Below, one piece after another: positions 4,930-10,495 of a stretch of 13,016 nucleotides of DNA (positions are counted from its first letter, which is position 1; every line of letters begins with the position of its first letter). Below the pieces are notes generated by a model that searched no databases, was not told the DNA's origin, and was given only the letters and a program-made list of their open reading frames with translations. The DNA is taken from positions 1 through 13,016 of the forward strand of contig CABMGU010000072.1 in the NCBI GenBank assembly GCA_902385765.1, read 5' to 3'. Both the position numbers and the translations under genes were made by a program. Origin of the DNA: an uncultured archaeon. GTDB lineage: Archaea; Nanobdellota; Nanobdellia; Woesearchaeales; ARS49.

Positions 4930-5251
4930 ACTCATAATGTGAAACCATATTAAAACCGCCATACGGCATTTCCACGTGTTCAAACACGACAACAGGATTG
5001 CCGTCAGGATGACGCTTGCTCTTATGCAAACCGATTTTTCCATTTGCAATAGCACGCAACGCAAACCTCTCAGCAGGCCAATCACTAACCTTTTTCTGCA
5101 GCTCCTGATGCGCGTCAGCAAGCTCGGCATCCAGCGTGTAGGCATCAACAAGCTGAACATCCTCAACATCAAAGCCGGAATCACGAAGACTCTTCAACCT
5201 AACCTTAGCTCTTGAGTCCTCAACCTTTGAAACGACTTCGATGCGAGACAT
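4928..5251 (-). CDS. 107-residue protein, N-terminus possibly PurS-like
   Basis: Residues 1-45 (opening MSRIEVVSKVEDSRAKVRLK, then DVEDVQLVDAYTLDAEL) have the strand-helix-strand pattern and wording of PurS or the PurS-like N-terminus of some long FGAM synthases, in which a D-x-R/Q-G-x-x-x-x-x-x-L helix precedes V-x-D-V-x-x-x-x-x-Y-x-I/L-D. PurS bridges PurL and PurQ in making FGAM. The last 60 residues (from VSDWPAERF to YGGFNMVSHYE) do not resemble PurS, so this is a tentative call. The position between a pyrimidine fusion enzyme and purO supports a role in nucleotide synthesis. It starts 7 bases after the upstream stop without a visible ribosome binding site, so it may depend on coupling. 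No purL or purQ is in the window. Confidence 0.5.
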   Translation of the reverse strand: MSRIEVVSKVEDSRAKVRLKSLRDSGFDVEDVQLVDAYTLDAELADAHQELQKKVSDWPAERFALRAIANGKIGLHKSKRHPDGNPVVVFEHVEMPYGGFNMVSHYE

Positions 5252-5258
5252 TTGTAGT

Positions 5259-7088
5259 TTACGCTGCTTTATACTTCGCTCTTATTCCGTTCAGCATATC
5301 CCTGTACTGCATAGCTGCCTTTGCAGGATCTTTGGCATAAAGAACAGCTCTACCAACGTTAACAATAACGTTGTCGCCAAACATCTTGATGATACTCTCA
5401 GCATCACCGCCCTGAGCGCCAACACCTGGCATCAAGACAAGCACATCATTGCCGACATAAGCCCTGATACGCGCTACCTCGCGCAAGGAAACGTGATTTC
5501 CTGGGCTTGGAGCGCCAATAACAACACCATCCCACTTGTAATCAGCGGCAGCACGAGCCAGCTGAATATACTGCGGAACAAACTTGTGCACAATATCCTT
5601 TTTAACACCTTCAACTTCGTGTAATTCGTGCAGTTCAACAATGTCCTCAAGATGATAACCTGCAGGGTTCTCAGTAACCTCGGCCAGCTTCATTTTCTCT
5701 GTCTTGTGCTGCGGGTTACTCATAATATCCATTCCGATTATTCCCAAACCACGGTTATGAGCCATCATTGCAGCTTCTTCAAAGTTGCCAGGGAACGGCG
5801 AATAAGTCACTCCAGCAAAGCCCTCTTTTTGGGCTGCGTATAGTCCAGAGTCATTGGTATTTCCTATGTCAGCAACCTTGGGGTCATCAAGCGGAAGCAT
5901 ATCACGATCCCAAATTCTTTGAGTCAAAGCACTAACCTGTTCTCTTGTTAATCCCTTGATGAAATTACGATTAATCTTAACTGCAGACGAATAAGGCGCA
6001 ACCTTATCAATAAAGTCCATACTCCATTCAAACTTGTCAGCGCCTTCAGGCATAGTATTCTCAGTAGCCTGCCAGTATTCTGAAGGATCCAAGCCAGCGC
6101 ACAAAATAGAATTCTTTCGTGCAACAATCTCTTTCCATTTCTGCATCAAAGTAGTTTTATACAGGGTTTCTCCCTTCATTATCTGGTCAATCGAAAGACC
6201 ATAGTGAGACGATACGCGCCTGTCAAGCGCGTCAAACTTATTGGTGGTGTGGAGAGCATCTTCATAACGCTCAACAAACCTCTTCGCACGGTCCTGCTTT
6301 CCACCGCTCGGGTCAAAGAATCGCGCAAACATTTTCGCGCCCTTCTTTCTAAGGAAATTCTTGCTCCATTTTGTAGGGTCTCGGAAATAGGCAACAGCCT
6401 CAGGATTCTGAGAATGCTCTCTGAGGAACTCCTCATCAATCCCAACAATAGGATGAACATTAACGCCAACCTGAGCAAGATTCTCCTCACCACCCTGATA
6501 ACGGGTAACAACAGAAAGAAGATCAGTAATCTGGGCTCCTGCGCGCCTCAATATAGGAATCCAGCCGGTCTCACTGCCATCTGCTTCCTTATGATAACAA
6601 CTCGAACCTTCTGTAATCAAGTCAACGATGTGCAAATTTGGGCACTTCCATAAAAATCCGCCAGTGCTTATTGGAGAGCCATCGTCGCCCTGAACCTCAA
6701 TATGGTCGGGATGATTAGCAACAGGCTTGTAAATAGAAACATGAGGCAAACCAAGCAAATGAGCAACAGGCGCAGAGAAAAGCCAATCCCTTGTCTGACC
6801 GCCGGAAATCGTGCAGTGGCCTTCTTTAGGCAGAAGACGCGATGCTTCCTCAGCAAGAATCTCAATAATCTTCTTGAAATCAGGATTCCTGTCCATCATG
6901 CCAACAGCGTGATGCCACATGCCCTGAGCATTATTCTCAAACTCCTTGAAGAAACCACCGTCACCAACAACTTTCTCGCTGTTACAATAATAAATGCCTA
7001 TCTCGCCTGCAGCTAAAAGCGTGGGATCAACATCCTGAAAACCTGAAGTCTTCACCAACTGTTCTGCAACAAACTGGTTACCTGCCAT
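5259..7088 (-). CDS. pyrEF: Bifunctional orotate phosphoribosyltransferase / OMP decarboxylase
   Basis: 609 residues from ATG 7088, catalysing the last two steps of UMP synthesis: orotate plus PRPP to OMP, then decarboxylation. The phosphoribosyltransferase domain comes first, with ISGGQTRDWLFSAP (about 94-107) and the PRPP-loop VDLITEGSS (155-163). A poorly recognised stretch of about 200-310 follows. The decarboxylase part has AGLDP (331-335), Lys371 in AVKINRNF, the D402-x-K404-x-x-D407 catalytic array in DDPKVADIGNTND, and the phosphate-binding PGVGAQGGD (554-562) with Arg580. Domain order matches eukaryotic UMP synthase. A GTG at 7097 in the same frame lies inside the ribosome binding site GGAGGTG, so ATG 7088 is the start. 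It is the first gene of the operon with the 107-residue protein and purO. Confidence 0.88.
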   Translation of the reverse strand: MAGNQFVAEQLVKTSGFQDVDPTLLAAGEIGIYYCNSEKVVGDGGFFKEFENNAQGMWHHAVGMMDRNPDFKKIIEILAEEASRLLPKEGHCTISGGQTRDWLFSAPVAHLLGLPHVSIYKPVANHPDHIEVQGDDGSPISTGGFLWKCPNLHIVDLITEGSSCYHKEADGSETGWIPILRRAGAQITDLLSVVTRYQGGEENLAQVGVNVHPIVGIDEEFLREHSQNPEAVAYFRDPTKWSKNFLRKKGAKMFARFFDPSGGKQDRAKRFVERYEDALHTTNKFDALDRRVSSHYGLSIDQIMKGETLYKTTLMQKWKEIVARKNSILCAGLDPSEYWQATENTMPEGADKFEWSMDFIDKVAPYSSAVKINRNFIKGLTREQVSALTQRIWDRDMLPLDDPKVADIGNTNDSGLYAAQKEGFAGVTYSPFPGNFEEAAMMAHNRGLGIIGMDIMSNPQHKTEKMKLAEVTENPAGYHLEDIVELHELHEVEGVKKDIVHKFVPQYIQLARAAADYKWDGVVIGAPSPGNHVSLREVARIRAYVGNDVLVLMPGVGAQGGDAESIIKMFGDNVIVNVGRAVLYAKDPAKAAMQYRDMLNGIRAKYKAA

Positions 7089-7094
7089 AACTAA

Positions 7095-7137
7095 CACCTC
7101 CCTACTTTTGCTTTGGAAGGTTTACACCCATTTATAA
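7095..7137 (-). promoter_or_regulatory. Promoter and ribosome binding site of the pyrEF-purO operon
   Basis: Minus strand TTATAAA (7137-7131) is a TATA box. Initiation about 26 bases on gives a leader near 20 bases carrying GGAGGTG (7101-7095), 6 bases before ATG 7088. Confidence 0.6.
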
Positions 7138-7198
7138 GAAAATCTGCACAGGAATATGGGGATTGGGATGTAGAGATTAGTTTAGCAAGATTTCAAGT

Positions 7199-7303
7199 TT
7201 AATACGCGCGGGGCCTTTTATCAATATTCGCGACCATAATCCTGTTTTTCTTAGAATTAACGCTGTAAAGAATCCTGTAATCACCAATACGAATCCTGCA
7301 GCA
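7199..7303 (-). pseudogene. relE: relE toxin remnant (C-terminal third only)
   Basis: Directly after the relB stop codon, and in the same frame, 34 codons encode a peptide containing RIRIGDYRILYSV, then NRIMVANIDKRPRAY and a stop. This is the classic C-terminal end of RelE/ParE toxins (G-D-Y-R-I-x-Y ... R-x-x-Y). A full RelE is about 85-90 residues; the first 50 or so, with the start codon, are missing, and the remnant joins almost at the relB stop. There is no ATG, GTG or TTG start before the motif in this frame. A deletion with one end at the end of relB explains it. The toxin is presumably dead. Readthrough of the relB TGA would give a RelB-RelE tail fusion, but nothing suggests that this happens. 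Confidence 0.75.
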
Positions 7304-7519
7304 TCAGAGATTCAAATGTTTTTTCACGTTCTCAAGAGAGACCGTCTTGCCCTGGCGCCCTTCTTCAAGAGCTTCTGCAAGAATCCTGCGTTCTTCCCCG
7401 CTCATATGAGTATCCGCAAAATCATCACGAAGGCGATGAAGCTCATCATCCATTTCAGCAACCTTCGTCTTAACAACTTCCAATTCTTCCAAAATCTTCA
7501 ATTCAACTGTTTCAGCCAT
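7304..7519 (-). CDS. relB: RelB-type antitoxin, orphaned
   Basis: 71 residues from ATG 7519. The C-terminal GKTVSLENVKKHLNL is the standard ending of the small RelB antitoxins that pair with archaeal and bacterial RelE. The rest is a long charged helix (LKILEELEVVKTKVAEMDDEL and onward), probably a dimerising or toxin-wrapping segment. A TTG start at 7531 is possible, but ATG 7519 lies 26 bases from a TATA box and fits the leaderless pattern. The following gene, which should be relE, is reduced to its last 34 codons, so this antitoxin has no intact partner here. It may persist by protecting against related toxins elsewhere or simply be recent debris; its own frame is undamaged. Confidence 0.75.
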   Translation of the reverse strand: MAETVELKILEELEVVKTKVAEMDDELHRLRDDFADTHMSGEERRILAEALEEGRQGKTVSLENVKKHLNL

Positions 7520-7540
7520 ACTCTCTAACAAACTGCCTGC

Positions 7541-7550
7541 ATTTAAATAC
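7541..7550 (-). promoter_or_regulatory. TATA-like box of relB
   Basis: Minus strand GTATTTAAAT is centred 26 bases before ATG 7519 and supports that start over the upstream TTG. Confidence 0.55.
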
Positions 7551-7573
7551 TTTGCTCATGTGATTCCTATTGA

Positions 7574-7897
7574 TTAAGCCACGACTTCAATAACGCGTTT
7601 CTTCAACAGTTTGCGTGTTTCCATCTCCAAAACAGCGTTGTAGAACTCAACAAACTTTTTCACTTCAGGACTTGCCAAATTCAAGCGGTACATCTTTGCC
7701 TTGCCCACCTTCCGCGTTTGAACAACAATCTGCCTTCCAGCGAATTCCTTCCAAAAAGACTTCAAGCTTGTATAACTAACCTTGGCGTTGCGCGCAATAT
7801 CGCGCATAGAATAATCATATTCCCTGAACGTAACGAGGAAATCCAACACCCTGTTGCGCGGGTTATCACCATATGTGCTCAAAAAGATTGATTCCAT
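7574..7897 (-). CDS. Small winged-helix transcription regulator
   Basis: 107 residues from ATG 7897. Residues 8-65 read as a winged helix: a first helix around NPRNRVLDFLVTF, then YSMRDIARNAKVSYTSLKSFW, where S-x-x-D-I-A-x-x-A-x-V-S-Y is a helix-turn-helix, then a wing-like RQIVVQTRKVGKAKMYRLN. The C-terminal helix (PEVKKFVEFYNAVLEMETRKLLKK) is probably for dimerisation. Proteins of this size and form are common in archaea and often sit near toxin-antitoxin or mobile genes; targets are unknown. The frame is open 23 codons further up, but ATG 7897 lies 26 bases from a good TATA box, and the added codons would cover that promoter. It is divergent from the 8000-8263 gene and may control both. 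Confidence 0.7.
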   Translation of the reverse strand: MESIFLSTYGDNPRNRVLDFLVTFREYDYSMRDIARNAKVSYTSLKSFWKEFAGRQIVVQTRKVGKAKMYRLNLASPEVKKFVEFYNAVLEMETRKLLKKRVIEVVA

Positions 7898-7918
7898 AAC
7901 AACTTTAAAGGCGCACGA

Positions 7919-7976
7919 TATATAAATGTTCTGTTTTTGTCCCATAAAGGTCAAAATAAAGACCAAAAGATTAAAC
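7919..7976. promoter_or_regulatory. Divergent promoter region
   Basis: TATATAAAT (7919-7927) serves the minus-strand winged-helix gene, 26 bases from ATG 7897. ATTAAAC (7970-7976) is 27 bases before GTG 8000 on the plus strand. Between them GGTC (7949-7952) and GACC (7961-7964) form a short inverted repeat that might bind the regulator; the arms are only 4 bases. Confidence 0.4.
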
Positions 7977-7999
7977 GCTCAAAAGAAACAACTCAAAGC

Positions 8000-8263
8000 G
8001 TGGCAAAAATAGAACGAAGCACATACATCAGAATCAGCAAAACCCTTCTCCGTAAGCTATTCCGTACAGGCTGCTGGGGCGCAGGCTCGATGTACGAAGA
8101 ACACCTCAAGGAAGGATTTCCAAAAGAAGATGCTGACAAAGCCATATTAGTGGCAGATGCACTTGTGAGACAAGGCATACTCGGCAAAAAAAGAAAACTT
8201 TACGGCTTCAAATACTTCTTAAGAGAAGAAATGTATGAAAAAATTATGGAAATAATTCAATAA
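8000..8263 (+). CDS. Hypothetical 87-residue protein, winged-helix-like
   Basis: From GTG 8000 the protein opens MAKIERSTYIRISKTLLRKL, then FRTGCWGAGSMYEEHLKEGF, and ends with two helices around a strand-like KKRKLYGFKYFL. The order helix, helix, LVADALVRQGIL, then K-R-K-L-Y-G-F-K resembles the last helix and wing of a small winged-helix fold, but I cannot name a family. The open frame reaches TTG 7937, adding 21 Lys/Gln-rich residues; I prefer GTG 8000 because of a TATA-like box 27 bases upstream. It is divergent from a winged-helix regulator and convergent with a 29-residue gene that begins at 8359. No enzyme motif is visible. Confidence 0.6.
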   Translation: MAKIERSTYIRISKTLLRKLFRTGCWGAGSMYEEHLKEGFPKEDADKAILVADALVRQGILGKKRKLYGFKYFLREEMYEKIMEIIQ

Positions 8264-8269
8264 GACGCT

Positions 8270-8359
8270 TTAATCATCGCGGATATCAAGCTTATCTTCT
8301 TTAGTCCATGGCCCGATGCCTTTGCACATGCCAAGAAACTTTCTTTTCTTTTTTGCCAT
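8270..8359 (-). CDS. Very small basic protein, 29 residues
   Basis: Too short for normal gene calling. From ATG 8359 it opens MAKKKRKFLGMCKGIGPWTK and ends DIRDD. The start is 27 bases from a strong TATA-like box (minus strand TTTTAAAA, 8390-8383), the same spacing as most genes here, and the frame fills the gap between the 8263 stop and that promoter. The basic N-terminus, central CKGIGPWT and acidic end read like a real peptide rather than random sequence. With a single Cys it is not a zinc finger on its own. I do not recognise a family; a small RNA-binding or ribosome-associated protein is a guess. Confidence 0.5.
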   Translation of the reverse strand: MAKKKRKFLGMCKGIGPWTKEDKLDIRDD

Positions 8360-8382
8360 TTATGAATGAAATACGTGCGCTT

Positions 8383-8412
8383 TTTTAAAATTTTCCACAA
8401 CACTTAAAAATA
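8383..8412. promoter_or_regulatory. Back-to-back TATA boxes
   Basis: TTTTAAAA (8383-8390, minus use) lies 27 bases from ATG 8359, and CTTAAAAATA (8403-8412, plus use) lies about 26 bases from ATG 8433. Two divergent leaderless promoters are packed in 30 bases. Confidence 0.5.
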
Positions 8413-8432
8413 AAGGCAGGTTATTATGCCAT

Positions 8433-8708
8433 ATGCTTGAAAACCCAGCAATAATGTTCGGACTCATAGGAGCACTGGGCGGATTATTAAGAGCAGTCAT
8501 AGGCGTAAGAAAAGCAACCCTGCAAAAAAGAAAGTTTGTGCTGAAGTATTTCTTAATAACAGTATTAGGCGCAGCAATAATCGGAGCAATACTCGGAAGC
8601 ATAATAGGAATAAACAAGGCAGTAGCACTGTTTGCAGGCTACGCAGGAACAGACCTATTAGAAGGACTGGCGAAAAGCTTCAAAATAGCACCAATACGCA
8701 TAGGTTAA
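8433..8708 (+). CDS. Small membrane protein, 91 residues
   Basis: Two clear hydrophobic segments, about residues 7-24 (IMFGLIGALGGLLRAVIGV) and 37-60 (KYFLITVLGAAIIGAILGS), joined by a basic loop (RKATLQKRK), and a third, weaker Gly/Ala-rich segment about 63-78 containing ALFAGYAGTDLLEGL. Gly-rich small-residue helices and an A-G-Y-A-G-x-D motif recall small phage-holin-like or channel-like membrane proteins, but I cannot place it in a family. The basic loop between helices 1 and 2 suggests that it faces the cytoplasm. The ATG at 8433 is at leaderless distance from a TATA-like box. It uses many A-ending codons (ATA, GCA, GGA, AGA), like other plus-strand genes here. Confidence 0.65.
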   Translation: MLENPAIMFGLIGALGGLLRAVIGVRKATLQKRKFVLKYFLITVLGAAIIGAILGSIIGINKAVALFAGYAGTDLLEGLAKSFKIAPIRIG

Positions 8709-8731
8709 CGACTTCTTGGTTACAAACAAAG

Positions 8732-8738
8732 TTTAAGA
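8732..8738 (+). promoter_or_regulatory. TATA-like box of the 28-residue membrane peptide gene
   Basis: TTTAAGA is centred 27 bases before ATG 8762, as for other genes in the window. Confidence 0.35.
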
Positions 8739-8761
8739 AGAACTGCACAGTAATAGAACGC

Positions 8762-8848
8762 ATGAAAAACGCAGCAATGCCAAAATGGGCTTGGGCAGTG
8801 ATAGTAATCATCCTGCTTATTCTCATATATTGGTTCTTCTTAAGATAA
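8762..8848 (+). CDS. Single-span membrane peptide, 28 residues
   Basis: From ATG 8762 the peptide opens MKNAAMPKWAWAVIVIILLI, continues hydrophobic and ends FLR. It is a short polar N-terminus followed by one hydrophobic helix bracketed by Trp residues, the normal pattern at membrane boundaries, and a terminal Arg. A TATA-like box lies at the usual distance upstream. Such tiny one-helix proteins can be toxins, membrane-complex subunits or regulators; nothing here chooses between them. Support is the promoter spacing and the clean membrane-helix composition, so it remains a moderate call. The rest of 8709-9034 holds no other gene that I can support. Confidence 0.45.
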   Translation: MKNAAMPKWAWAVIVIILLILIYWFFLR

Positions 8849-8913
8849 AAACTGAAAAGAGGCCAATAACTGAGATTTAACTAGATTTTTATCTTTTTTT
8901 ACTTAATTCTTTC

Positions 8914-9000
8914 CGGATGATTATGAAAACTTTTCAAATAAAACCTTCATTTTCCGAAAAGATTCCGAAGCAGGCAGTAAAACCTTCGGAAAATCATCCG
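8914..9000. repeat. Nested inverted repeats upstream of vapC2
   Basis: CGGATGATT (8914-8922) and AATCATCCG (8992-9000) are perfect 9-base inverted arms. Inside, TTCCGAAG (8963-8970) pairs with CTTCGGAA (8984-8991), and TTTTCCGAA (8950-8958) could alternatively pair with TTCGGAAAA (8985-8993). The block ends 8 bases before the vapC2 TATA box. It may be an operator, a terminator-like hairpin, or the edge of a mobile cassette. Confidence 0.55.
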
Positions 9001-9007
9001 ATGAAAA

Positions 9008-9015
9008 TTTTAATA
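9008..9015 (+). promoter_or_regulatory. TATA-like box of vapC2
   Basis: TTTAATAA is centred about 24 bases before ATG 9035. The toxin gene thus has its own promoter, separate from its antitoxin. Confidence 0.45.
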
Positions 9016-9034
9016 AGGAAAACATGCTATATCT

Positions 9035-9445
9035 ATGACGAAGTATTATCTTGACACTTCGATATGGCTGGATTATTATGAAAACAGAACCGACAGATTC
9101 CGGCCACTTGGCGAGTGGGCTCTTGCTTTGCTTTCTCAAATAAGAATTAGAAGTGACAAAATACTTGTTTCAGATGCGGTATTGAAAGAATTAGAAATCA
9201 GATATGATTCTACAAAAATCAGAGAAATACTTGCACCTTTTAACAATTGGATTGAACTGATTTTCACCAGCGAAAATCAATATAACGAGTCAAAATTAAT
9301 TGCCAGAAACAGAAGCCTTCCCAAAGCAGACGCATTGCACGCAATACTCTCGCGCGATAGAAGTAGTATTTTAGTCTCACGAGACCATCATTTTGAAATG
9401 CTGCAGGATATAACAAAGGCGCGCAAACCAGAAGAGTTAATCTGA
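9035..9445 (+). CDS. vapC: VapC-type PIN-domain ribonuclease toxin 2
   Basis: 136 residues, exactly the length of VapC1 and clearly its paralogue. The PIN acids are D7 in YYLDTSIW, E52 in KELE, D99 in KADALHA and D117 in VSRDHHF. The ends match as well (KPEELI versus RPEELI). It should cut RNA with bound metal ions; the target cannot be inferred. The ATG at 9035 is placed by a TATA-like box 24 bases upstream, just after a block of nested inverted repeats. The gene converges on vapB2 and overlaps its last 9 bases. Relative to cassette 1 the whole pair is inverted. Confidence 0.87.
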   Translation: MTKYYLDTSIWLDYYENRTDRFRPLGEWALALLSQIRIRSDKILVSDAVLKELEIRYDSTKIREILAPFNNWIELIFTSENQYNESKLIARNRSLPKADALHAILSRDRSSILVSRDHHFEMLQDITKARKPEELI

Positions 9446-9697
9446 AAATCCACGCTCTTTAGCCAATTTATTGAATGCGATTTCCCTTATTTGTTCCAAT
9501 TCCTCATCAGTAGTCTTTCTTTTCGACTTTCCAAGGAATTTGTGCAGTTCCTTCCAAGAATCAGTCTTTTTAATCGCTTCCAGCTTATCCCTCAAGGCTT
9601 CCCTGACAAACTCCGTCTTTGTAGAATAGTTCGGCTTCATAGCCTTATCAATCTCTTCAGCCATCTCATCATTGACTTTAATGGTAATGCTTTCCAT
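9437..9697 (-). CDS. vapB: VapB-type ribbon-helix-helix antitoxin 2
   Basis: 86 residues from ATG 9697. The ribbon strand is MESITIKVND, then helix MAEEIDKAM, turn YSTKTE and helix FVREALRDKLEAI. The C-terminal toxin-binding tail SKRKTTDEELEQIREIAF is nearly that of VapB1. The frame is open 16 codons further up, but those codons cover the promoter: a TATA box (9723-9730) sits 26-33 bases from ATG 9697, and the extra residues do not resemble VapB1. Overlap with vapC2 is 9 bases at the 3' ends (9437-9445). The gene is divergent from the winged-helix/Nudix gene and seems to share its TATA box. Confidence 0.85.
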   Translation of the reverse strand: MESITIKVNDEMAEEIDKAMKPNYSTKTEFVREALRDKLEAIKKTDSWKELHKFLGKSKRKTTDEELEQIREIAFNKLAKERGFSD

Positions 9698-9722
9698 CGT
9701 AAGACAGGGTAAGACGAAGTAA

Positions 9723-9730
9723 TTTATAAA
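9723..9730. promoter_or_regulatory. Palindromic TATA box between vapB2 and the Nudix gene
   Basis: TTTATAAA reads the same on both strands and is the only good TATA match between these divergent genes. On the minus side it is at leaderless distance from ATG 9697. On the plus side, initiation would fall near 9750, after the TTG at 9739. Confidence 0.5.
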
Positions 9731-9738
9731 GTTTTCGC

Positions 9739-10482
9739 TTGTCAAAAGAAATTGAGGAAAAGAATAAAAAGTGGCATATTCTAACCGGCATCATGGACGT
9801 ACAATACAAAATCTTTGAGCTGTTCATAAAAGCCAAGAGATTAAGGTTTTCTGACATAGAAAAAGCAACAGGAATGAAAAGCAACCTGCTGGCATACCAC
9901 TTAGAAGGGCTGGTAAAACAGGGAGTGCTCACAAAAGAATACGATGACTACGTTCTGACAAAAAACGCAGAAACAATGATGCCGATGTTTGCACAACTGA
10001 TAGGCAAGGAAAAAGGAGTACTGCCGGTAGTATTGATGGCGATATTGAATGAAGACAAAATATTACTTCTCAAACGAAACAAAAGACCATACCAGGGATA
10101 CTGGGGAATGCCAGGCGGAAAACTCCAACTGCAGGAAAGCATACCAGACTGCGCACTAAGAGAAGCAGAAGAAGAAACAGGACTCAAATGCAACTTCTCC
10201 CACATCGCATCAGTAATACACGAAAGAGTAAAAGAAAACGAAGAATACAAACACGCATTCTTATTGTTTTTAACAGTGCTGAAGCCTGAAGCGATTAAAC
10301 TCAAAGAAAGCGAGGAAGGAAAACTCGAATGGTTTCCGTTAAACAACTTACAAGCAGACAGGATAATACCGTCAGACTACAACATGATAAAAGAACACAT
10401 AGAACAAATGACTAAAGTAAGCACTGTAATAATGGAAGAAAACAGCGAAGGGCAATTAATATCATTCAATAAAAAGAATTAA
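9739..10482 (+). CDS. Winged-helix plus Nudix hydrolase protein
   Basis: 247 residues if started at TTG 9739. Residues about 11-75 form a winged helix (KKWHILTGIMDVQYKIFELF, LRFSDIEKATG, LLAYHLEGLVKQGVL). The rest is a Nudix hydrolase with a perfect box G-x5-E-x7-R-E-x-x-E-E-x-G spanning G127-L149 (GGKLQLQESI ... REAEEETGL). Nudix enzymes cut nucleoside diphosphate-linked compounds; fused to a DNA-binding domain they often act as metabolite-sensing regulators such as NrtR, though the domain order differs. The full catalytic set suggests that it is active. The start is uncertain: the TATA box at 9723-9730 predicts initiation near 9750, and ATG 9793 would drop the KKWHIL segment, which I recall as conserved in related winged-helix/Nudix proteins. 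It is divergent from vapB2. Confidence 0.8.
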   Translation: MSKEIEEKNKKWHILTGIMDVQYKIFELFIKAKRLRFSDIEKATGMKSNLLAYHLEGLVKQGVLTKEYDDYVLTKNAETMMPMFAQLIGKEKGVLPVVLMAILNEDKILLLKRNKRPYQGYWGMPGGKLQLQESIPDCALREAEEETGLKCNFSHIASVIHERVKENEEYKHAFLLFLTVLKPEAIKLKESEEGKLEWFPLNNLQADRIIPSDYNMIKEHIEQMTKVSTVIMEENSEGQLISFNKKN

Positions 10483-10495
10483 AAAAATAAAATTC

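Noticed and set aside
6204..6653. Plus-strand open frame of 149 codons
   Set aside because: Antisense to the well-supported PyrE-PyrF gene; no family features.
7089..7097. GTG start at 7097 for the PyrE-PyrF fusion
   Set aside because: The GTG is part of the ribosome binding site GGAGGTG; ATG 7088 lies at proper spacing from it.
7199..7519. Recoded UGA joining RelB and the RelE tail
   Set aside because: Other genes in the window end cleanly at TGA (for example nuclease, purO, vapC2), so UGA acts as stop.
9948..10346. Minus-strand open frame of 132 codons, Ser-rich
   Set aside because: Antisense to the Nudix domain, whose catalytic motif is intact; the Ser/Phe-rich translation is typical of a shadow frame.
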